A DNA stretch of 64,000 nt, from contig OZ244867.1 in NCBI GenBank assembly GCA_965221175.1, positions 868,001 to 932,000 on the forward strand. Reading direction: 5' to 3'. The notes under the pieces are model-generated. The model was not told where the DNA came from and did not search any database. It saw only the letters and a program-made list of their open reading frames with translations. The translations under genes and the position numbers were made by a program. Position 1 is the first letter of the stretch. Every line of letters begins with the position of its first letter. The DNA is from JAJDZL01 sp965221175 (GTDB lineage Bacteria; Pseudomonadota; Gammaproteobacteria; Arenicellales; JAJDZL01). Shown piece by piece: positions 26,999 through 35,221 of this stretch.

Positions 26999-27227
26999 GG
27001 AACGAGCGAAAAAGGAGTTATTGCGAATACAAAACCCGAATCGCAAACGGATTCGAAAAGCCATCGACCGCTTAGCGGAATACCCGGAACACGGGGACGC
27101 ACTCAAGTGGAACCTGCAAGGACTGAGGCGGGTTCGTGTTGGTAACTACCGCATTATTTACAGAGTGCAATTCGCAATGTCCATCATACAGATAACCCAT
27201 ATTGCGCACAGAAAGGATGTGTATTGA
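26994..27227 (+). CDS. RelE/ParE-family toxin with uncertain non-AUG start
   Basis: Toxin of the RelE/ParE superfamily, about 68-78 residues. The conserved core reads KRIRKAIDRLAEYP, LKWNLQGLRRVRVGNYRIIYRV and IAHRKDVY. The family's first strand and helix (IEERAKKELLRIQNP) are encoded in the same frame but upstream of the TTG at 27021. The only start-like codons before it are ATT 26994 and ATA 26988. Either a rare ATT start is used, overlapping the antitoxin stop, or the TTG gives an N-terminally short protein. AAGGAG lies just before that TTG. I place the start at ATT 26994 because it keeps the whole family domain. Confidence 0.7.
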   Translation: MEERAKKELLRIQNPNRKRIRKAIDRLAEYPEHGDALKWNLQGLRRVRVGNYRIIYRVQFAMSIIQITHIAHRKDVY

Positions 27228-27304
27228 AGCAAATAAATTTCATACACTCACCCTGCTTTCCTACTTTGGCGTGCGACCTAGACAGTGACGCTTATTTTGG
27301 AATA

Positions 27305-27469
27305 TCAACCATCTACTTCCACGACCAAGCTAAGTTTTTCTAAAATACGTTGAACCGTTTGCTTTCCTCCAGATAAATCGGACGCTTTCAACGGTCCGAG
27401 ATCAGACTTTGCGAATTGGTGCGCGACATTCCTATTGACTATTGTTCCTGAGTTCGATGGTTTAATTAG
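27305..27469 (-). pseudogene. Unidentified coding remnant, no start codon
   Basis: An open minus-strand frame of about 54 codons ending in TGA at 27305-27307. Its composition looks coding (for example FAKSDLGPLKASDLSGGKQ, then RILEKLSLVVEV) but it has no ATG, GTG or TTG at its 5' side, where a TAG bounds it. I do not recognise the family. It may be the 3' part of a gene whose 5' part is the frame at 27493-27660. Confidence 0.3.
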
Positions 27470-27492
27470 CTAACTCATCAATTTTTCGGAAT

Positions 27493-27660
27493 TCAAAGCC
27501 CTACAAACTGGTGCGGTAATGCTATTGGTTCACCCTCGAGTCTCAAGTTCAAGACATCCAGTTGTATGCTTTTTGCGAATAAATCACTCATCCATTCATC
27601 GCTTGCTTCCATTACTTCGCCAACTAAACAATTCAGTTTGAATTTCAGTTCTTTGAGCAT
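27493..27660 (-). CDS. Small hypothetical protein or remnant, 55 residues
   Basis: A minus-strand frame with an ATG at 27658-27660 and a stop at 27493-27495. The peptide has a helical, charged pattern (EVMEASDEWMSDLFAKSIQ) and looks coding in composition. No family recognised. It may be a free-standing small gene or a broken N-terminal fragment. Confidence 0.3.
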   Translation of the reverse strand: MLKELKFKLNCLVGEVMEASDEWMSDLFAKSIQLDVLNLRLEGEPIALPHQFVGL

Positions 27661-27861
27661 CCCGTAGTTCACGGCACGGAGGGATTACCACAATTGTTGA
27701 ACAAATATGAGAATTTCGAGCTAATTCTCTACCGCTGTGCCCACTTCAGCACCATACTCACCCTCACCGTTCATCTTTCGTATATATCAATATCAGATAC
27801 GTAATGCGCAAAAATGAATAGAAGCAGACAGCGAGGCGGTGCTTCGCGTCTACTCCGACAA

Positions 27862-28635
27862 TCACAAAGGATTCCACTCAGAAAATACCGAAAATATTAC
27901 TGGAATTATTACACTAGCAACTAAGGTTCCAACAATCCAGTTTCTTAGCGTGGTTCGTTTTTCCAATTCTTTTTCTTGCCTACCTAATGCGAAAAAAACT
28001 CTTGGAAATAACCATTTAAATTTCTCATTCAAATAAAAGAGCAAGGCTCCAAGAAGAGCAATTATTGGTAACAATAAGTAAAATTTAAACACAAAGCTTG
28101 AGTTAGATTCTGTAGAAATTTCGTTCTGGTCTACAAAAAAAGTTACATACCATGCACTAATAACTCCCAATGTTGTTAATAGGATAACCACCAATGTAAA
28201 AAATTCAAATCGTATTAGCCACGAATACCACTGCTTTAGATCCTTTACCAGTTGTTCAACTTCTTGGGAGATCGAACTAATGTGGGAATTCTCTGTGTCT
28301 TTAATTTGAAATTTACAAGACGAACCAAATCTGTATTTTGAATCATCTCGTAACTCTATATAGCCTATGTACCTGCTTTCGCTATCACAAATAGTAATGG
28401 AAATTGAATCTATTCTGCGAGTTGAGGAATTTTCATAATTAAGCAGTTCTTCTAGTGAGGAACATTCGATTTTTGTCCCATCAATGCATTCTGCAGTATA
28501 AGATTGAGCCTTGTAATGTTCCGAAATAATGTTTTCGAGTTTTTCTAAATCGTGTTTAGTAACTACCATGGCATAATTCCATGATTTCGATATACTTATT
28601 TTCACAAGGTTCCCTAATTGGTGCGTGGTGTGCAT
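27862..28635 (-). CDS. Unknown membrane protein with three predicted TM segments
   Basis: Protein of 257 residues that I do not recognise. The N-terminal 135 residues are soluble and acidic, with a C-E-C-S-S-L-type patch and possible beta strands (SISITICDSE, RYIGYIEL). A short coiled region (SQEVEQLVKDLKQW) leads to TM1 (about 140-168), TM2 (about 180-203) and TM3 (about 230-251), separated by a basic loop (GRQEKELEKRTTLR). It sits in an AT-rich accessory stretch beside a toxin-antitoxin pair and gene debris, so recent acquisition is likely (inference). An alternative ATG is at 28569. A sensor- or effector-type membrane protein is possible but unproven. Confidence 0.65.
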   Translation of the reverse strand: MHTTHQLGNLVKISISKSWNYAMVVTKHDLEKLENIISEHYKAQSYTAECIDGTKIECSSLEELLNYENSSTRRIDSISITICDSESRYIGYIELRDDSKYRFGSSCKFQIKDTENSHISSISQEVEQLVKDLKQWYSWLIRFEFFTLVVILLTTLGVISAWYVTFFVDQNEISTESNSSFVFKFYLLLPIIALLGALLFYLNEKFKWLFPRVFFALGRQEKELEKRTTLRNWIVGTLVASVIIPVIFSVFSEWNPL

Positions 28636-28885
28636 ACTCTTATCAAAGTGAACTTGTGTTCTGCAACAAAATGTCTCGGTACTGAGTCAGCACTAGCTGT
28701 AGCGTGTCCCGTAGAATTGCTGTTGGGAGGAGCCTTAGTGTTTGAGAAATTCACTCGAACTAAGAAAATTCTGGAGTTAATTATGATTTTGTTAGATCGG
28801 GATAATTATTATTAATCAATTATTTAAAGATAATATATTATGCCAAATATTATACTTATACTCAGAGAGAGCTAGGAGGTATTTT

Positions 28886-30304
28886 CTACGCAGTAACGTC
28901 AAATTTGAATTGACGGCGAGTCCAGAAAGTGGGCGCAACTACAGTTGTAGGACTAGTCCCGGTTATTTTCGTTGCGATTTTCCAGGCATGAGAGTAATCT
29001 CTGGCAGGTGTGATTCCAAGTTTTCTGAACGCGCCCGGATTCTTCGTACCCGCCATAATGACAGCTGACGCTCGGTTCAGCGTGTAGTGACCGATATACA
29101 GCAGCCAGAACGGATGCCTTGGATGATACGAATTTCCATTTTGGTACAATTCAAGATACTCTGGCCGTGAACTGATTTCAAGTTCATGCTCTGATAATTC
29201 ACTTATGTCGTGATGACGATCATACAGATTGATCACTTCTTGATATGACGGATACATTGTCGGATCAATGTATCCTGAAGATGGATTCAATCCGATTACG
29301 ACACCGCCTTCTCGCAAAACAGGTTTATTTAACCAGATTCTGGGCGGATTCAGACATCCTATTGACGCAATGAGCGTGTTGTCCGATTCTCCGTAAGCGA
29401 ACCAATTACTCAGACCGACAATCATCACATCTGCCTGTGGTGCAGGATAAATATTGTAGGTGTCCGCCAAGTCCCAACACGGCGCTTCAACTTCAGGCGA
29501 ATATCCTGCGAATACACCCGCAATTCTACCACCCGTTCCGACTACAGAATTTACATAAAAAATTCTCTTGCCCATCGCCTGTTCCATGTAATCATGTACT
29601 TCCGCTTTCATTCCACGATACATCATCGTCCGATGATCTCCGGTCGTCGACTTGGGATGATGCCAGAAACGATGTGAGTGATGGGAAGCCAGGCTGTTTG
29701 CAGAAGCGAGCCCAGTTACTGCGCCAGTCCCGGAGTAACCTCCTACATACGTCGCCGACACCGTTCCAACATATATTGACAGATCAGCCTCGATAAATCT
29801 CCGGTTATGTTCGACGTAACCTCCGCGCTCGGTTGTGCCCAAATATGTCAATTCAGAAGGATTTTGGCAATCATGATTGATAATCTGCCCGCTTTTCCAG
29901 AATCTATCAAACAACTTGTCTCCGAGAAATCTCTTCAATTCGTTCGGAAACCACTTGCGGTGTGCACCGTTCGCGCAGATCAATGAAATATTTTTTTCCT
30001 TAACACCATTTCGAATCAATACATCAATCACCAAAGGCAGGATTGTCTGCCAAGGAAACGGCGGTCGGGTCGGATCATCGAAACCGATTGCCACAGCCAT
30101 TCCAGGTTTCACCAAGTCGGCAAGCGGTGGACTCCCTACTGGTTCGGTCAATGCATCGACAGTGCTTTTTACCGGGTCGGTCAGAAAATCTGGATCTTGA
30201 AATTCGATAACTGCCGAATTTGCCGGCACCTCAATATCAATTGTCTCGCGCCCGAAATCAGCCTGTACAGTCTTTGCTTTCACAATCGATACCACACTAC
30301 TCAA
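28886..30304 (-). CDS. larA: LarA-family nickel-pincer racemase/epimerase homologue (divergent)
   Basis: LarA (DUF2088) homologue, 472 residues. N-terminal anchors are conserved: FDDPTRPP, the His108-type motif CANGAHRKW, INHDCQNP and EADLSIYVG. The next block in LarA normally reads HxxAGxSGGxKS, with His174 and Lys184, the lysine that carries the nickel-pincer cofactor. Here it reads TYVGGYSGTGAV, so Thr replaces the His and Ala the Lys. A His at the H200-equivalent position (SHHSH) is kept. The stop of larB overlaps this start by 4 bp. Since LarB, LarC and LarE are all encoded, cofactor is made, so this LarA may bind it non-covalently or have a new activity (inference). Confidence 0.85.
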   Translation of the reverse strand: MSSVVSIVKAKTVQADFGRETIDIEVPANSAVIEFQDPDFLTDPVKSTVDALTEPVGSPPLADLVKPGMAVAIGFDDPTRPPFPWQTILPLVIDVLIRNGVKEKNISLICANGAHRKWFPNELKRFLGDKLFDRFWKSGQIINHDCQNPSELTYLGTTERGGYVEHNRRFIEADLSIYVGTVSATYVGGYSGTGAVTGLASANSLASHHSHRFWHHPKSTTGDHRTMMYRGMKAEVHDYMEQAMGKRIFYVNSVVGTGGRIAGVFAGYSPEVEAPCWDLADTYNIYPAPQADVMIVGLSNWFAYGESDNTLIASIGCLNPPRIWLNKPVLREGGVVIGLNPSSGYIDPTMYPSYQEVINLYDRHHDISELSEHELEISSRPEYLELYQNGNSYHPRHPFWLLYIGHYTLNRASAVIMAGTKNPGAFRKLGITPARDYSHAWKIATKITGTSPTTVVAPTFWTRRQFKFDVTA

Positions 30305-30963
30305 CGAACACTGTTGATGATTCGAATCACTGCACAGGCAGCACCATATCCATTGTCAATATTCACTGTCGCAAGACCTGGTGCGCAACTGGAAAGAATC
30401 GACTCCAGTGCTGAGTATCCTCCTTCTGCGACACCATAACCAACCGATGTAGGTACTGCTATGATTGCAGCAGGAATCAGCCCGGCAATGACTGAAGGCA
30501 GTGCAGCATCCATGCCGGCAACAACGATAACAGCTGATTTTTGTCTCAGGCTCGATTCAATTTTCATTACCCGCCAAAGTCCTGCAACCCCAACATCATA
30601 AAATTCTTCGCTGCCAATTCCATGAAACAACAGGGTTCGCACCGCTTCCCGGGCAACCCCTACATCCGATGTTCCCGCAGTCACAATCGCAATTTGATTG
30701 GATTTGCTCGGTTTGGGGCAGATTCCAACGATTCCGGTTCGTGAAATCTCTTCGTAATCAATCAATAACCTCACAGGCTCCTTGAGTTCCGAGTAATCAT
30801 CCTGTTTCAATCGCGTCAGCAATAGATTTAGCCCTCTACTTTCCGACTTCTCAACAATCCGCTCTATCTGCTCTGGTGTCTTGAATTCGCAGAGTACAGC
30901 TTCATCCAATCCTACGCGATTTTGCCGATCGGAATCCGGCATGAAGTCGTAATCCGGCATCAC
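30301..30963 (-). CDS. larB: Nickel-pincer cofactor biosynthesis protein LarB
   Basis: LarB, 220 residues. It carboxylates and hydrolyses nicotinic acid adenine dinucleotide, the first step of NPN cofactor synthesis. The C-terminal domain is AIR-carboxylase-like: IAIVTAGTSDVGVAREAV, then GVAGLWRVM, VVAGMDAALPSVIAGL and the TSVGYGVAEGGYSAL block. The N-terminal part carries RVGLDEAVLCEFKTPEQI, a common LarB start. It overlaps larE upstream and larA downstream by 4 bp each, so the three are translated as a coupled unit. Confidence 0.93.
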   Translation of the reverse strand: MMPDYDFMPDSDRQNRVGLDEAVLCEFKTPEQIERIVEKSESRGLNLLLTRLKQDDYSELKEPVRLLIDYEEISRTGIVGICPKPSKSNQIAIVTAGTSDVGVAREAVRTLLFHGIGSEEFYDVGVAGLWRVMKIESSLRQKSAVIVVAGMDAALPSVIAGLIPAAIIAVPTSVGYGVAEGGYSALESILSSCAPGLATVNIDNGYGAACAVIRIINSVR

Positions 30964-31811
30964 TTCGTCTCTCGGATAAAAGCACTGCCCATGCGATACT
31001 CTTCAAAATCAACTGTGACCTGTGCTTTCCTATCTGAAAAAGAACTTTGGACTACAGCGCGAACTGCTTGTCTGTCCTCTCTGCCAATCTTGGATAACGC
31101 GTCATTGTCCAATTCAACGACAATGCCTTCTCGCCGTATCCGGCAACGAACGGCCTTTGTCCGCAGCCTGCTCTTGATTTCAGTTTCCACTCGATCAATC
31201 GCCTTCAGTGAAGTTGATTCAATCGGGATTCCAGTCTCGACCCGGCTTGAAAGACAAGGGGATGCAGGAAGTTCTGAAAGATCGTCAAGATTCAAAAATC
31301 GCGCAATCTCCCGGATCCCTAATTTAGAGATTCCAGCTTCAACGTAGGGGTGTCGCACTCCATATTCCGTCGCAGCCTTCAATCCTGGCCGATAGTCAGT
31401 CAGGTCGCTGCAATTCGCTCCAGACACAACCTGAATATCTTTAAATTGCTCAGTAATGTATCGATAGAGATTGGATTTACAGTAAAAGCACCGGTCAACT
31501 GGGTTATTCATGTATCTGCTGTCACGAAATTCCCCTGCATCGGAAATCCACAGCCGCCAATTTTCTGCGCGAGCATAACGTTGCACCCTTTGCGTTGCCA
31601 GTTCTGGGACAGCCGGAGAAATGGCATGCACCATTTGAACATCTACATCGCTGTGTCGGGCCGTGATGACCGCCAAAAGAGTACTGTCTATCCCGCCACT
31701 TACTGCAACGATAAGCGAACCAATCTTAGAAAGTGTGTTCTGTAGATGCTCTAGTTGCAGTTCTGCGTTCTCGTGGGGCATTTGATGTGGGTGAACTTGC
31801 ATTGCAGTCAT
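30960..31811 (-). CDS. larE: LarE ATP-dependent sulfur transferase
   Basis: LarE, 283 residues, PP-loop ATP pyrophosphatase fold. The PP-loop reads AVSGGIDSTLLAV near residues 37-49. The sacrificial sulfur-donor cysteine (Cys176 type) is present in LPASPCLSSRVE. DRCFYCKSNLY is a further conserved Cys pair. LarE adds sulfur to the P2CMN intermediate. The start codon at 31811 is preceded by about 160 bp of non-coding sequence up to larC, so it may have its own ribosome signals but shares the operon direction. Confidence 0.92.
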   Translation of the reverse strand: MTAMQVHPHQMPHENAELQLEHLQNTLSKIGSLIVAVSGGIDSTLLAVITARHSDVDVQMVHAISPAVPELATQRVQRYARAENWRLWISDAGEFRDSRYMNNPVDRCFYCKSNLYRYITEQFKDIQVVSGANCSDLTDYRPGLKAATEYGVRHPYVEAGISKLGIREIARFLNLDDLSELPASPCLSSRVETGIPIESTSLKAIDRVETEIKSRLRTKAVRCRIRREGIVVELDNDALSKIGREDRQAVRAVVQSSFSDRKAQVTVDFEEYRMGSAFIRETK

Positions 31812-31972
31812 ATTGAATATTTGATTTCAGGAGATTGTCACGGGCAAAATTGAACATCACATGTGATTTTGTCTCTACTGTCAATTTTACTACTGACAAC
31901 CCACCAGGGTGTCCAACGTCGGAAGATGCCCTCCCCCACTATTCGATTGTGCCTTACTCTTAAACAAGTGCA

Positions 31973-33163
31973 TCAGCCGCGTTTGAGAATTTCGCTCTCT
32001 GCGTCGATTTCCGTTTTTTGTTTCAACTGTTTTCTTTGGCTGAAGTTACCTGCTTTCCCGAGATGGTCAGCTTCCACTTTTGCGGTACTTGTACCACCCG
32101 GTCGCTTAGCGACTTTGACCGGAACAATCGATTCTCCATCCTCGTGCAGAATTGTTTCTCGTTTCACTGTGAATCTCTCGGATAACCGACAACGTACACC
32201 CAGCGTCGAAGTTTCAGTCGTACATGCAACTGCAATCTCCTTCAAGTATCTGGCTTCCGCCAAAATCTGTACATGCATCGTGATTCTCCCTTTCTTACCG
32301 GTCGCTGCAATCTGAATGACATCCCGCACGCCGGGCATTTGTCGGATTCGATCCAGGCCTATGCTTAAATCTTCCGGCGACTGATCATCAATCTCGAACT
32401 CAAGCATAGCCACCGTTTCATTCTGCAAATCACTCGCCTGGTCATCATACATAATCAAACGAAGTACATTGCTTATGCCTTGAAATTTTGAATTTCCGAA
32501 TCCCGTACCGATTTGCGAAAGAATCATCGTGTGATTTCGTGAATCGAATTCAGGGTTCAGAGCTCTCAGAATTGACGCGCCAGTTGGCGTGATTCTTTCG
32601 CCGAATCGTCCGTCATCATAGACCGGACAGCCGGTTAAAAGATGAGCGACTGCCGGTACTGGCAACGGCAGTTCCCCATGATCTGTTTTTACCAGACCCC
32701 TGCCTGCCGGTAAGGCGTCACTGGACCATGTAACCGGACCTAGAGCGTCTATGAGAAAGGCTGAACAGACAATATCTGTCAACGAATCAAGCGAACCGGC
32801 CTCATGCAAAGTGACCCGTTCAAGGGGTATTCCATGAACCACAGATTCCGCAACTGCCAAGTGTTCCAAAATACAACACGCCAGTTCACGAACACCGACA
32901 GATAGTTCAGAATCACTAATTTGTGCTCGTAAATCTACATAGCGAGAATGCGGATGGTCCATTTTCTTTTCTTCTACTTCAAATTTTCTGCCTGTCAATA
33001 CCGAATCATGGTGGGTAACCAGTCTTACACTAACATTCGCGAGAGTATCGATTTTTTGCAAAACCTCCATCATAGGATCTTCCAGGTGTGGAAATAGATC
33101 CAGAACGGCGGCTACGAACATGTCGCCAGCGATTCCGCCAACAGGATTAAGGTGTATGTGCAT
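31973..33163 (-). CDS. larC: LarC nickel insertion protein
   Basis: LarC, 396 residues, in one continuous frame; some homologues need a programmed frameshift, which is not needed here. The N-terminus is HLNPVGGIAGDMFVAA, followed by GVRELACCILEHLAVAESV, the LHEAGSLDSLTDIV block and GRGLVKTDHGELPLPVPA. The second half holds ETVAMLEFEIDDQSPEDL, the LarC2 CTP/nickel region. It inserts nickel into the pincer precursor. It is the first gene of the larCEBA operon, divergent from an Fe-type alcohol dehydrogenase. Confidence 0.93.
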   Translation of the reverse strand: MHIHLNPVGGIAGDMFVAAVLDLFPHLEDPMMEVLQKIDTLANVSVRLVTHHDSVLTGRKFEVEEKKMDHPHSRYVDLRAQISDSELSVGVRELACCILEHLAVAESVVHGIPLERVTLHEAGSLDSLTDIVCSAFLIDALGPVTWSSDALPAGRGLVKTDHGELPLPVPAVAHLLTGCPVYDDGRFGERITPTGASILRALNPEFDSRNHTMILSQIGTGFGNSKFQGISNVLRLIMYDDQASDLQNETVAMLEFEIDDQSPEDLSIGLDRIRQMPGVRDVIQIAATGKKGRITMHVQILAEARYLKEIAVACTTETSTLGVRCRLSERFTVKRETILHEDGESIVPVKVAKRPGGTSTAKVEADHLGKAGNFSQRKQLKQKTEIDAESEILKRG

Positions 33164-33453
33164 GATTCACTGTTGATTATCTGTAAGATTTCCTGTCTCA
33201 AATTCGTTTCAGGTGTAAGCAAGTAACTTAAATTTGCAATACAATGATACTGATAAACAGACTTAATCGCCGCCTGAGCCGCAAAGAAACTCCTACGGAG
33301 TCAGTTTGCAGATACTGAATTGGCTTGTCAAATATAGCAATTACAATCCGTGATTCTTGTTCGATTATTGTGCATTCTGACTCATAGGTTGTAATATGAT
33401 TATTGAATTTCCCATCTAGTGGTCGTACCTAACCTGATAAACAAGTTGTTCTG
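33164..33453. promoter_or_regulatory. Divergent region larC / alcohol dehydrogenase
   Basis: A 290-bp non-coding spacer that must hold the larCEBA promoter and the alcohol dehydrogenase promoter. No regulator gene or NikR-like palindrome is evident to me. Confidence 0.4.
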
Positions 33454-34638
33454 ATGAGTTATCAAAGCCTTTCACACTCAAATAACTGGCATTACCCTAC
33501 AGCCATGAGATTCGGCAGCGGCCGAATACAGGAAATTTCCACAATTTGTACCGAATTCGGAATTTCAAGCCCGTTACTAGTCACCGACCCGGGCTTGCTC
33601 AAACTGCCCATGGTCGAACAGATTATGGAGTTGTGTAGTACAAATTTTAAAAACTGCACGATCTTTTCTGATTTGCAGGCCAATCCGGTTGAATTCAATG
33701 TGTCGCAAGGTGTTGCAAAGTTCAAATCCGGTGAGCACGATGGAGTCATCGCACTAGGCGGCGGCAGCGCATTGGATGTCGGCAAGGCAATCGCATTGAT
33801 GGTCGGCCAGACACTGCCAATCTGGGATTTCGAGGATCGGGAAGACTGGTATACCCGCGCCAATGCGGATACCATTGTGCCAACAATCGCCATACCAACG
33901 ACTTCCGGAACAGGATCCGAAGTCGGCAGGGCTTCGGTCATCACGGATATGATCGACCAAACGAAAAAAATTATTTTTCACCCCAAAATGCTTCCAGTCT
34001 GCGTGATACTTGATCCTGAAGTTACAGTCGGACTGCCGGCTCTGCTTACCGCTGGCGTAGGAATGGATGCGCTGTCTCACAATCTTGAAGCCTATTGCAG
34101 CCCAATCTATCATCCGCTGGCACAAGGCATTGCACTGGAAGGGATGCGACTGATCAGAGACTGGCTGGATACAGCCTGCAAGGATGGCAGCAATATTGAA
34201 GCGCGAGCGCAGATGCAGGTTGCCTCTTCCATGGGTGCTACTGCCTTTCAAAAGGGCCTTGGTGCAATGCACAGCCTCAGCCATCCCTGCGGTTCAGTAC
34301 TAGGTACCCATCATGGAACCACCAATGCCGTGGTCATGCCGTATGTGCTGGAATTCAATGTCGAAGCAATTGACAAGCGACTAACCGCGCTGGCACGATA
34401 TCTGGATTTACCACATCCATCTCCCGACACCGTAATTCACTGGGTACTGTCGATGCGCAAAGAAATTGGCATTCCTCATACACTGAGTGAGCTCGGTGTC
34501 ACAACTGGACATGTCGAAAAATTCTCCGAAATGGCGATGATCGACCCATCGACATCAACCAATCCACTGAAAATGTCGCAGGAAGGGTTTGAAGATTTGT
34601 ATGAACGTAGCATTGTGGGAACAATCAGTGTCAACTAG
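33454..34638 (+). CDS. Iron-containing (type III) alcohol dehydrogenase
   Basis: Fe-ADH family protein, 394 residues. The nucleotide part has DGVIALGGGSALDVGKAIA and the IPTTSGTGSEV block. The metal ligands are in GMDALSHNLEAY (Asp, His), GAMHSLSHPCG and GTHHGTTNA. Related enzymes oxidise alcohols or 4-hydroxybutyrate-type substrates with NAD(P). It is divergent from the lar operon and could feed on or supply the 2-hydroxy acid handled by LarA (inference only). Its end overlaps the ChaC gene. Confidence 0.9.
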   Translation: MSYQSLSHSNNWHYPTAMRFGSGRIQEISTICTEFGISSPLLVTDPGLLKLPMVEQIMELCSTNFKNCTIFSDLQANPVEFNVSQGVAKFKSGEHDGVIALGGGSALDVGKAIALMVGQTLPIWDFEDREDWYTRANADTIVPTIAIPTTSGTGSEVGRASVITDMIDQTKKIIFHPKMLPVCVILDPEVTVGLPALLTAGVGMDALSHNLEAYCSPIYHPLAQGIALEGMRLIRDWLDTACKDGSNIEARAQMQVASSMGATAFQKGLGAMHSLSHPCGSVLGTHHGTTNAVVMPYVLEFNVEAIDKRLTALARYLDLPHPSPDTVIHWVLSMRKEIGIPHTLSELGVTTGHVEKFSEMAMIDPSTSTNPLKMSQEGFEDLYERSIVGTISVN

Positions 34639-35221
34639 CCAATCCATCTACGAACGACTGAATCTTCCGATTCACAATTTGTGGGTGTTTGGGTATGGTT
34701 CGCTTATGTGGGATCCGGGATTTCCGTACGTGGAATCCATTCGTGCTCGAATCTATGGCTTTCATCGTTCACTGTGTATTCGTTCGGTACGATACCGCGG
34801 CACTGATGACCAACCTGGACTAGTATTCGGACTGGATCGAGGCGGGTCCTGCGCTGGAGTCAGTTACCGTATAGATCTTGCCAGACAGCGTGAAGTGGCA
34901 GACTATCTGCAGGATCGAGAAATGCTGAATGACATCTATGATCCATCCATTAGGACAGTCACGCTGAATGATGGGCGCAACGTCGGTGCAATTGTTTTCA
35001 TTGTTAAAAGACAACATCCATCTTATGTTAACAACCTGACCATCGACCAAACCGCGAGCATCGTTGCGAATGCCTGCGGGCAAAGAGGCGCAAATCTCGA
35101 CTACGTGCAATCAACTTTGAATTCCCTCGAAACGATTGGCATTCGCGATCGTGGACTGAATACAGTCAGTCAACTTGCGACTGCACACGTCAATCGTATT
35201 TCTGACAACAGTGATGATTAG
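34601..35221 (+). CDS. ChaC-family gamma-glutamylcyclotransferase
   Basis: ChaC/GGCT-like cyclotransferase, about 206 residues. The fold signature LWVFGYGSLMWDPGF lies near residues 26-40, followed by RIYGFHRSLCIRS and GLVFGLDRGGSC. The family degrades glutathione or gamma-glutamyl compounds to 5-oxoproline. The start is uncertain: ATG 34601 or GTG 34628, both inside the alcohol dehydrogenase 3' end. The stop overlaps the Prc start by 8 bp, so translation is coupled to the protease gene. Confidence 0.88.
   Translation: MNVALWEQSVSTSQSIYERLNLPIHNLWVFGYGSLMWDPGFPYVESIRARIYGFHRSLCIRSVRYRGTDDQPGLVFGLDRGGSCAGVSYRIDLARQREVADYLQDREMLNDIYDPSIRTVTLNDGRNVGAIVFIVKRQHPSYVNNLTIDQTASIVANACGQRGANLDYVQSTLNSLETIGIRDRGLNTVSQLATAHVNRISDNSDD

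Larger units (their letters stand above)
27228..27861. other. Gene-poor stretch with decayed coding fragments
   Basis: 634 bp without an intact long gene, downstream of the RelE toxin. Two short minus-strand frames (27305-27469 and 27493-27660) look like coding remnants and are listed separately. The rest shows nothing I can support. The region is a likely site of insertion and decay. Confidence 0.5.

Noticed and set aside
31973..33163. A programmed frameshift in larC, known in some lactobacilli.
   Set aside because: The gene reads through as one 396-residue frame with both LarC1 and LarC2 blocks, so no frameshift is needed.
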